The notes beneath the pieces were generated by a model that saw only the letters and a list, made by a program, of their open reading frames with translations, searched no databases and was not told the DNA's origin. A DNA stretch of 5,439 nt from Halothiobacillus neapolitanus. Its GTDB lineage: Bacteria; Pseudomonadota; Gammaproteobacteria; Halothiobacillales; Halothiobacillaceae. Position numbers and translations under genes: made by a program. The DNA lies in assembly GCA_020722165.1 (NCBI GenBank), contig DYLI01000009.1, forward strand, positions 3,158-8,596. The letters are read 5' to 3'. This document shows positions 1 to 5,439 of the stretch, piece by piece; the first letter of the stretch is position 1, and each line of letters begins with the position of its first letter.

Positions 1-15
1 GGCATTATTTTGTGT

Positions 16-20
16 GGAAG
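16..20 (+). promoter_or_regulatory. Ribosome binding site of rlmKL
   Basis: GGAAG lies six bases before the GTG at 27. This is good Shine-Dalgarno spacing. It decides the start, because the in-frame GTG at 12 would place this motif inside the coding region and has no visible motif of its own in the 11 bases before it. Confidence 0.6.
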
Positions 21-26
21 TGCTTT

Positions 27-2231
27 GTGAGCCAATTTGTATTTTTTGCCAGTGCTGCCAAGGGTCTGGTGTCTGTGGTGGCTGAAGAATTGCGTGCGCT
101 TGGGGCGAGCGAGTTGCGCGAGCATCCGGCGGGGGTGCATTTTTCGGGTGATATGGCGTTTGGTTATCGTGCTTGCTTGTGGCTGCGCGCCGCCAGCCGG
201 GTGTTGGTGGAGATTGCGCAGATTGATGCCGAGGATGCCGAGCGCATGTTTGGCGAGGTGCATCGTCTGGATTGGCAACGTTGGTTGAACCCGGCCAAAA
301 GTTTTGCCGTGAGTTTTCATGGTGGTAACGAGAACATCAACAACACCGGTTTTGGCGCGCAAAAGGTCAAGGATGCGATTGTGGATGCGTTTTTTGAGCG
401 CCATAGTCGCCGTCCGCTGGTGGAGCCGCAACGCCCCGATCAGGTGGTGCATGTGCATTTATCCGGGGCGAAGGCGCGTGTTTCGCTGGATTTGATTGGT
501 GGCGAGGCCTTGCATCAGCGCGGTTACCGTGTGGAAGCGGGGGATGCGCCCCTGCGCGAGACACTGGCTGCGGGGCTGTTGTGGCGTGCCGGTTGGCCAG
601 CCATAGCCAAGGCGGGTGGCGGCTTTGTCGATCCGATGTGCGGCTCGGGCACGGTGCTGATTGAAGCGGGCTGGATGGCGGGCGATATTGCGCCGGGCAT
701 TTTGCGTAAAGCTTGGGCCTTGCAGCATTGGCCGCAGCATGAGGCTGACGTATGGGCGACGCTGCAAGAGGAGATGCGAAATCGTGCCGATGTCGGTTTG
801 GAGCAGTTGCCGCTGATGCTGGGATTTGATCGGGATGCTCGCATCATCCCCGTGGCGCAGGCGAATTTGGAGCGCGCCGGGCTGGATGAGTTTGTGCATG
901 TCATGCAGGGGCGGGTGGAGGACTTGCACCTGCCGGAAGAGTTGCCTGAACACGGTTTGATGTTGACCAATCCGCCGTATGGCGAGCGTCTGGGTGATGT
1001 GAGTGCTATGCCTGCGCTTTATGCCGCTTTGGGCGAAAGCATGCGCCGCGAATTGCTGGGTTGGGAGGCGGCCATGATTCTGCCGAAAGAGGCCGAATCA
1101 TGGCATCTCGGCTGGCGTGCTTTTAGAGCGCATGAGGTGCTGAATGGGCCGATTGAGTGCCGCCTGTTGCGTTTTCATTTGCAGGACGATCAACGCCTGA
1201 CACCACGCGTGCAGGATGATGGCTCGGCGGCGCGCTTGGTGCGTGCCTGTGCTGCGATGGCCGAGTCCAATGGCGCACAAATGGTGGCCAACCGCGTGCG
1301 CAAGAATTTAAAAGAGTTTACGCGCTGGGCGGCGCAGGAGGGCGTGAGCTGCTACCGTGTCTACGATGCCGATATGCCCGAGTATTCACAGGCGATTGAT
1401 TTGTATCATGATCTGGATGGCAAGTGCTGGGTGAATGTGCAGGAATACGCCGCTCCGGCGCAGGTGTCGCAAGAGGATGCGCGCCGTCGTTTGCGCGAAA
1501 CCATGTCGGTGTTGCCGGAGGTGTTGCAGGTCGAGCCGGAGCAGATTTTCCTGCGCATTCGTGAGCGTCAACGCGGCGAGTCGCAGTATGAAAAACAGGA
1601 TGAGCGCGGTGTTTTTCATAAGGTGCGCGAGGGTGCGGCCACTGTTTTGGTGAATTTCACCGATTATCTGGATACTGGCTTGTTTCTCGATCATCGCGTT
1701 ACCCGTGCGTGGTTGGGGGAATGGGCGCAGGGCAAGGACTGCCTGAATCTGTTTTGTTACACCGGCGTGGCTAGTGTGCAGATGGGTCTTGGTGGTGCGC
1801 GTTCCACGACTTCAGTGGATATGTCGCGCACCTATCTTGAATGGGCGCGGCGTAATTTGGAATTGAATACTCTGAGTAAAACCAGGCATCATCTGATTCA
1901 AGCCGATTGCCTCGCCTGGATGGATGAAGCGGCGCAGGCGCGTGAGCAGTTTGATTTGATTTTTCTCGATCCGCCGAGTTTTTCCAGCTCAAAAAGAATG
2001 CAGGGGACTTTGGATATTCAACGTGACCATGTGCCGATGTTGCGTCAGGCTTTACGCCTGTTGCGCAAGGGTGGAAAACTGGTGTTTTCCAATAACATGC
2101 AGCGCTTCAAGTTGGATATGGCGGCATTGGATGATCTGGTCATCGAGGACGTAAGCAAGGCTTCGATTCCGCGTGATTTTGCACGCAATCCGCGCATTCA
2201 TCAGTGCTGGGTACTTGCCTTCAAGTCGTGA
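27..2231 (+). CDS. rlmL: Bifunctional 23S rRNA methyltransferase RlmKL (G2445-N2 / G2069-N7)
   Basis: This gene encodes a fused rRNA methyltransferase of 734 residues. The E. coli homologue uses S-adenosylmethionine to make m2G2445 with its N-terminal RlmL half and m7G2069 with its C-terminal RlmK half on 23S rRNA, in the cytoplasm during 50S assembly. A THUMP-type region occupies roughly residues 40-155 (with the family-like VKDAIVDAF). The first methyltransferase shows the SAM motif DPMCGSGT at about 202-209 and the catalytic NPPYGERL at about 315-322. The second shows LNLFCYTG at about 573-580, the RSTTSVDMSRTYLEWA block, and DPPSFSSSKR at about 648-657. All key motifs are intact, so both activities are expected. 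The product is about 30 residues longer than the E. coli protein (702), mainly from a longer linker near 381-420. The GTG at 27 was chosen because its N-terminus (MSQFVFFASAAKGL) aligns with family N-termini (MNSLFASTARGL in E. coli) and it has a good Shine-Dalgarno. Identification is from remembered family sequence and is very secure. Confidence 0.97.
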   Translation: MSQFVFFASAAKGLVSVVAEELRALGASELREHPAGVHFSGDMAFGYRACLWLRAASRVLVEIAQIDAEDAERMFGEVHRLDWQRWLNPAKSFAVSFHGGNENINNTGFGAQKVKDAIVDAFFERHSRRPLVEPQRPDQVVHVHLSGAKARVSLDLIGGEALHQRGYRVEAGDAPLRETLAAGLLWRAGWPAIAKAGGGFVDPMCGSGTVLIEAGWMAGDIAPGILRKAWALQHWPQHEADVWATLQEEMRNRADVGLEQLPLMLGFDRDARIIPVAQANLERAGLDEFVHVMQGRVEDLHLPEELPEHGLMLTNPPYGERLGDVSAMPALYAALGESMRRELLGWEAAMILPKEAESWHLGWRAFRAHEVLNGPIECRLLRFHLQDDQRLTPRVQDDGSAARLVRACAAMAESNGAQMVANRVRKNLKEFTRWAAQEGVSCYRVYDADMPEYSQAIDLYHDLDGKCWVNVQEYAAPAQVSQEDARRRLRETMSVLPEVLQVEPEQIFLRIRERQRGESQYEKQDERGVFHKVREGAATVLVNFTDYLDTGLFLDHRVTRAWLGEWAQGKDCLNLFCYTGVASVQMGLGGARSTTSVDMSRTYLEWARRNLELNTLSKTRHHLIQADCLAWMDEAAQAREQFDLIFLDPPSFSSSKRMQGTLDIQRDHVPMLRQALRLLRKGGKLVFSNNMQRFKLDMAALDDLVIEDVSKASIPRDFARNPRIHQCWVLAFKS

Positions 2232-2242
2232 ATAGGCATAAT
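2215..2242 (+). promoter_or_regulatory. Candidate sigma-70 promoter for the NlpC/P60 lipoprotein gene
   Basis: A -35-like TTGCCT (2215-2220, 4/6 to TTGACA) and a -10-like CATAAT (2237-2242, 5/6 to TATAAT) are separated by 16 bases. They span the rlmKL stop codon at 2229-2231. The expected transcription start is about 2248-2250. That is downstream of the ATG at 2241, so transcripts from it would have to use a later start. An 11-base palindrome, GGCAT-A-ATGCC (2235-2245), covers the -10. The promoter call rests only on consensus matching. Confidence 0.4.
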
Positions 2243-2300
2243 GCCAAGAGTCCAAAAAACATGTGAGAATCGCTTGAAACAAAGTAGTGCACTGTCCCCA

Positions 2301-2846
2301 ATGCGGACGTCTTTCATTTTCAGTCCCATCTCTCGTCGGGCTGGCGTTTTTCTACCCCTGCTTGCTTTAGGCGTTGTACTGAGTTTGACCTCGGGCTGTT
2401 CCATGGTGAGCGAGAAGAAAGCTTCGGTATCTGATAGTTATTACCCAGCGCCTTTACAAGAAAAATCAGCGGCTTCACCGCAGGCTGCCAAGGCTTTGGA
2501 TATTGCGCTTAAGCAGCGCGGTGTTGATTATCGCCCTGGCGGCGACAACCCCAATCAGGGGTTTGATTGCAGCGGTTTGGTGAATTTTTCCTACCAAGCT
2601 GCGGGGGTGAATCTTCCACGCGATTCGCGCAGCATGTATTCATTTACAACCCGCGTGGCGAGCTCTGATTTGCGCCCGGGGGATTTAGTGTTTTTCCGTC
2701 AGCGCTCTTCAGACATCAGTCATGTGGGTCTTTACGTTGGTAGTGGTCAGTTTGTCCATGCGCCTTCATCGGGCAAAGATGTTGAAATAACTAGTTTGAG
2801 CAATGTTTACTGGAAAAAGCGTTATGTTGGTGCAGGGCGAGTTTAG
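2301..2846 (+). CDS. NlpC/P60 family lipoprotein, Spr (MepS)/NlpC-like peptidoglycan endopeptidase
   Basis: This is a predicted outer-membrane lipoprotein with an NlpC/P60 cysteine peptidase domain, a fold that cuts peptide cross-links or stems in murein. From the ATG at 2301 it has 181 residues. It has an n-region with two arginines (12-13), a hydrophobic core VFLPLLALGVVLSL (16-29), and a lipobox LTSGC with the lipidated cysteine at 33. Serine at +2 fits outer-membrane sorting by the Lol rule. A short linker follows, then the catalytic domain from about residue 60 to the end. Cys90 in FDCSGLV, His141 in SHVGLYVG and His153 in FVHAPSSG form the expected Cys-His-His set. The ending YWKKRYVGAGRV closely resembles E. 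coli Spr. The start is uncertain. ATG 2241 gives 201 residues, but with an unusually long 52-residue leader and a start upstream of the predicted transcription start. TTG 2274 is also possible. ATG 2301 gives the most normal signal peptide but lacks a clear Shine-Dalgarno. Whether it cuts like MepS (D-Ala-mDAP cross-links) or like another NlpC member cannot be told from sequence. Confidence 0.9.
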   Translation: MRTSFIFSPISRRAGVFLPLLALGVVLSLTSGCSMVSEKKASVSDSYYPAPLQEKSAASPQAAKALDIALKQRGVDYRPGGDNPNQGFDCSGLVNFSYQAAGVNLPRDSRSMYSFTTRVASSDLRPGDLVFFRQRSSDISHVGLYVGSGQFVHAPSSGKDVEITSLSNVYWKKRYVGAGRV

Positions 2847-2873
2847 CTGAACGCTGTAGCAACGGACTAACGG

Positions 2874-4253
2874 CTAAAAAAGGGCTCTTTGCCCTTTTTT
2901 TGTGTCTGCGGCTCGAACAGGCTCAATCTGTTGAATGCCACAGTGCAATATCGCATCGGCCAAACGGGCTTGTATGCTTTGCCCAATGCGCAAGCCCTGG
3001 CTTTGCGTAATGAGTGCCCTATTGGCATGTTCAAGAATCGCATAACCGCGTGATAGCGTCGCCAAAGGGCTAAGAATATGCAGGCGTGCGCCGAGTTGTT
3101 GCAGGTTTGCCTGCTGTGCGATTAGAGCGCGTTCATTCTGGAAGCGAATGCTTTTGTGCAGAGTGAGAATTCGAGCGCTCAACAGCCTGATTTTGTGTTC
3201 GGGATGACGATTAAATAGGCGTTGGCGCAGTGCATTCAGATGGTGGCTGCGTTCTGTGGCTAAACGTGTCTGCGCACCGGCGAGGCGCGCGACCAGGCTC
3301 TGCAAGCGCTCATTCATCCGCCCCAGTCGTTGGCGTGGGTGATTGTTTTTGAGCTGGCGCGCGAGATTGTCCAGGTGAATCGTGCGTGTTTCCATGCGAT
3401 GGCGCATGTGGCGTTGCAGCCGTGCGCCGCTTATGTCCAGTTGCTCAAGCAGAGCCTGTACATCAGGAACCGCCAGCGCGGCGGCGGCGCTCGGCGTGGG
3501 CGCGCGTGCATCCGCGACAAAATCGGCAATGCTGAAGTCGGTTTCATGCCCTACGCCACTAATCACGGGAATGGCACTGGCATGAATGGCGCGAGCCAAG
3601 GCTTCATCGTTAAACGCCTGCAAGTCTTCCAGCGAGCCACCACCGCGCACCAGCAATAGAACATCACATTGCTGTTCCTGATTTGCCCGCTGGAGAGCTG
3701 CGATAAGTTCAGTGGCCGCAAGCGCACCTTGCACGCTGCTGGCATAAATACGCAGTGGAATCAGCGGAAAACGCCGCGCCAGCACATGCAGCACATCTTG
3801 CACCGCTGCGCCGCTTGGCGAGGTGATAATGCCGATGCGGCGCGGCATGGCGGGCAGGGCGCGCTTGTGTTGCGCTGCAAACAAGCCTTCGGCATTCAAG
3901 CGCTGCTTGAGCAGTTCAAAGGCACGCTGCAGAGCCCCTAGCCCCGCATCTTCCATATGCTCGATCACAAGTTGTAAATCACCGCGAGCCTCGTACAGCG
4001 TGATGCGCGCACGCAGCAACACCTGCATCCCATCCTGTGGGCGGATGCGCAACAACCCGGCGCGCGGGCGAAACATGGCGCAACGCACCTGCGCGCCGGC
4101 ATCCTTGAGGGTGAAGTACAGATGACCCGAGGCTGGGCGCGACAGGTTGGATATTTCTCCCTCCACCCATACGAGTGGCAGGCTGGTTTCAATCAAGTTT
4201 TTAAGCGTATTGACCAGTTGGCTGACACTTAAGGCCTTACCAACGTCTGTCAT
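2874..4253 (-). CDS. xseA: Exodeoxyribonuclease VII large subunit
   Basis: This is the large, catalytic subunit of exonuclease VII (459 residues; E. coli 456). With several copies of the small XseB subunit it degrades single-stranded DNA from either end to oligonucleotides in the cytoplasm, in repair and mutagenesis pathways. An N-terminal OB-fold spans about residues 6-100 (VSQLVNTLKNLIE, VWVEGEISN, SGHLYFTLKD). The catalytic core follows with GIITSPSGAAVQDVL (141-155), VRGGGSLEDLQAFNDE (202-217) and SGVGHETDFSIADFVADAR (232-250). It includes Asp153, Arg203, His236 and Asp239, conserved core positions in the family. A long, Arg/Gln/Leu-rich helical, probably coiled-coil stretch runs from about 265 to 390. 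It ends in the family motif LSPLATLSRGYAIL (394-407). The ATG start overlaps the stop of the upstream glucan gene as ATGA. Only a weak GAGA lies 7-8 bases upstream, consistent with coupled translation. xseB is not in this window. The stop codon sits inside the terminator. Confidence 0.97.
   Translation of the reverse strand: MTDVGKALSVSQLVNTLKNLIETSLPLVWVEGEISNLSRPASGHLYFTLKDAGAQVRCAMFRPRAGLLRIRPQDGMQVLLRARITLYEARGDLQLVIEHMEDAGLGALQRAFELLKQRLNAEGLFAAQHKRALPAMPRRIGIITSPSGAAVQDVLHVLARRFPLIPLRIYASSVQGALAATELIAALQRANQEQQCDVLLLVRGGGSLEDLQAFNDEALARAIHASAIPVISGVGHETDFSIADFVADARAPTPSAAAALAVPDVQALLEQLDISGARLQRHMRHRMETRTIHLDNLARQLKNNHPRQRLGRMNERLQSLVARLAGAQTRLATERSHHLNALRQRLFNRHPEHKIRLLSARILTLHKSIRFQNERALIAQQANLQQLGARLHILSPLATLSRGYAILEHANRALITQSQGLRIGQSIQARLADAILHCGIQQIEPVRAADTKKGQRALF
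2876..2901. terminator. Bidirectional rho-independent terminator between convergent genes
   Basis: A perfect GGGC/GCCC stem (2882-2885 with 2891-2894) around a TCTTT loop is flanked by A6 (2876-2881) and T7 (2895-2901). The A/T runs can extend the stem to 10 pairs. On the + strand the hairpin is followed by seven Ts, about 30 bases after the lipoprotein stop codon. On the - strand it is followed by six Us. It thus can end transcription from both sides. On the - strand it lies inside the xseA coding sequence: the stem and loop encode the C-terminal GQRAL and the U-run carries the final Phe and the stop. Confidence 0.85.
4250..4253 (-). other. ATGA stop/start overlap coupling the glucan gene to xseA
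   Basis: On the - strand the four bases ATGA contain the xseA start codon (4253-4251) and the TGA stop of the glucan gene (4252-4250). This arrangement usually lets ribosomes ending the first gene re-initiate on the second. It strongly suggests that both genes are on one transcript. Confidence 0.9.
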
Positions 4254-5439
4254 CGACGCATCTCGTGTTCCGGCTGGAAGGTGTAGCTCCAGGTTTCGGA
4301 AGCGGGCTTGTTATCATCCAATAACAACAGGCTCAAGTCCTGAGCGCCTTGCTTGGGTGTAACCACGTTAAACGCGGCACGCCAGCCGCCATCGGGGCGG
4401 CAATCGACATGATTTTCCACGATTTTGGCGGTGTTTGAGGTTTGAATATGCGGCACGGGTTGCGTTGCGGCGGCCTGACACGGCGTGGCTCCCGGTTCAA
4501 AGTCAATCACAAAGCGCGTGGCCTGTTCGCCCTTGAACACATCACCGCGTCCGATGCGCGTATCGCGCACTATCCACAGGTCGGCCTTACGCTGCGGATG
4601 GCCATGCCAAGTCATGCGGTAGGCATAGCTCAGGGTGTCACCGGCTTGCACGGGTTTTTCTGGTGTCCAGAAGGCCACCACGTTGTCCATATATTCGTTA
4701 TTGGTCGGAATCTGAATCAAGGCGACATAGCCTTTGCCCCAGTTGCCTTCCGGCTCGATCCACAGATTGGTGCGATTGGGGTAGCGTGCGCCGATGTCTT
4801 GGTAGTGATCCCACACGCGGTCGCGTTGAAACAGGCCAAACCCACGCGGTGCGTCCATGCGGAAGGCATTGTCGAGCAGCACACCGGGGTTGGAGAGCGG
4901 TCGCCAAATGCGCTCGCCCTCTGCGGTTTCAATCATCAGTCCGTCGGTGTCGTGCACTTCGGGGCGGAAGTCGCCGTGCAGATCAAGGTTCATTTCACCG
5001 TGCTGAAACATGGAGGTCAGCGGAGCCAGTCCTAGGCGTTGAATCGACTTGCGCATGTGTAACGTCATTTGCACGCGCATCACGCTGGCATCGCCCGGCA
5101 TCGCGTTCATGGTCATGGCACCGGTCATACTTTCGCTGTCGATCAGGGCATGGATGCGTACCGACTTGTCGCCTTTCTTCGGACGTTCGACCCAAAATTC
5201 GCTGAAGACAGGGAATTCCTCTTTTTTCAGGACGGTATCAATGGCTACAGCGCGTGCCGATTGACCATACCATTCGCCATCGCCACGCGAGCGGAAGTAG
5301 CTTGCGCCAAGGAACAGCAAAAACTCTTCGGGTATGGCGCCGGGGTGCATGGGGGCGTGAACACGTAGCCCAGCAAAGCCCAAGTCTTCGGGAATCACGC
5401 CGGGGTTGCCATGAAATTTTTCCGGCCACTCGAACATAC
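4250..5439 (-). CDS. opgG: Periplasmic glucan protein of the OpgG/OpgD (MdoG) family, 5' end outside window
   Basis: The visible part encodes about 395 C-terminal residues. About 120-130 residues including the signal peptide are missing beyond the right edge. The ATG at 5437 is an internal methionine, because family-like sequence (PEDLGFAGLRV) already follows and an N-terminal part is always present in relatives. OpgG and OpgD are periplasmic proteins needed for osmoregulated periplasmic glucans; OpgD-type members (family GH186) have beta-1,2-glucanase activity. Visible blocks, numbered from that methionine: LGASYFR (43-49), SARAVAIDT (60-68), APLTSMF (138-144), EVHDTDGL (160-167), IWRPL (177-181), EPEGNWGKG (228-236), IPTNNEYMDNVVAFWTPE (243-260), a second domain from about 275, and ETWSYTF near the end. 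Asp163 and Asp251 are 88 residues apart, the same spacing as the base and acid aspartates I recall for E. coli OpgD (D300/D388). The sequence mixes OpgG-like (FWVERPK, ETWSY) and OpgD-like (HYQDI, LWIEP, PEKPVQAGD) features, so the paralogue is not settled. No opgH follows; xseA does. Confidence 0.92.
   Translation of the reverse strand, partial: MFEWPEKFHGNPGVIPEDLGFAGLRVHAPMHPGAIPEEFLLFLGASYFRSRGDGEWYGQSARAVAIDTVLKKEEFPVFSEFWVERPKKGDKSVRIHALIDSESMTGAMTMNAMPGDASVMRVQMTLHMRKSIQRLGLAPLTSMFQHGEMNLDLHGDFRPEVHDTDGLMIETAEGERIWRPLSNPGVLLDNAFRMDAPRGFGLFQRDRVWDHYQDIGARYPNRTNLWIEPEGNWGKGYVALIQIPTNNEYMDNVVAFWTPEKPVQAGDTLSYAYRMTWHGHPQRKADLWIVRDTRIGRGDVFKGEQATRFVIDFEPGATPCQAAATQPVPHIQTSNTAKIVENHVDCRPDGGWRAAFNVVTPKQGAQDLSLLLLDDNKPASETWSYTFQPEHEMRR

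Noticed and set aside
1..26. CATTAT (3-8) as a -10 box for rlmKL
   Set aside because: Only 4/6 to consensus and the -35 region would lie outside the window, so it cannot be supported.
459..970. Two long open frames (164 and 148 codons) on the - strand inside rlmKL
   Set aside because: They are antisense shadows of a well-conserved gene, have Arg/Pro/His/Ser-rich composition and match no family I recognise.
2040..2068. Imperfect hairpin TTGCG/CGCAA plus CAGGC/GCCTG inside rlmKL
   Set aside because: It lies in the codons of an Leu/Arg-rich helix (LRQALRLLRK) whose repeated codons create the symmetry, and no U-run follows.
2857..2876. TAGC...GCTA ends with a repeated AACGG/AACGG between the convergent genes
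   Set aside because: The arms are only 4 bp and the inner part is a direct repeat, not a stem; too short to support a regulatory call.
2893..2903. A7 run followed by a GGGC hairpin on the - strand, resembling a frameshift slippery site in xseA
   Set aside because: The hairpin starts directly after the run without a spacer, and it is nine codons from the end of the gene. It is better explained as the terminator.
4442..5205. Long + strand open frames (197 and 180 codons) opposite the glucan gene
   Set aside because: The - strand frame is unmistakably an MdoG-family protein across this whole region; the + frames are low-complexity complements with no recognisable motif.
1..5439. A new defence, mobile or secretion system in this window
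   Set aside because: All four genes belong to well-known housekeeping or envelope families and fill almost the whole window. No inverted-repeat ends, integrase, toxin-antitoxin pair or array is visible.

Overview
The window looks like an ordinary chromosomal stretch of a proteobacterium, most probably a gammaproteobacterium. The evidence is a fused two-enzyme RlmKL rRNA methyltransferase, a Spr/NlpC-type lipoprotein peptidase, an exonuclease VII large subunit close to E. coli length, and a periplasmic glucan protein of the OpgG/OpgD (MdoG) family. Coding density is very high and the DNA is moderately GC-rich with GC-rich third positions. I see no mobile element, tRNA, rRNA, CRISPR array or phage gene. 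The species cannot be named from this sequence alone.

Left half, + strand: rlmKL (27-2231) starts at a GTG with a good Shine-Dalgarno six bases upstream. It is followed after a short gap by an NlpC/P60 lipoprotein gene (about 2301-2846). That gene seems to have its own promoter inside the 3' end of rlmKL (TTGCCT, 16 bp, CATAAT), which argues against the farthest-upstream ATG at 2241.

Right half, - strand: a glucan protein gene (opgG/opgD type), cut at its 5' end by the window edge, runs into xseA through an ATGA stop/start overlap. The two are therefore likely one operon with translational coupling. The + and - strand pairs converge at about 2847-2901. There, one compact GC hairpin flanked by A6 and T7 can terminate transcription from both sides and also encodes the last residues of XseA.

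Functionally the four genes are mostly unrelated housekeeping or envelope functions: ribosome modification, cell-wall cleavage, DNA degradation and repair, and periplasmic beta-glucan metabolism. Two of the products (the NlpC/P60 lipoprotein and the OpgG/D protein) act in the envelope. I found no convincing sign of a new biological system. The points worth a second look are the opgG/D-xseA coupling, the terminator buried in the xseA coding end, the start-site and promoter question for the lipoprotein, and the mixed OpgG/OpgD signatures. There is no non-coding stretch longer than 300 bases.
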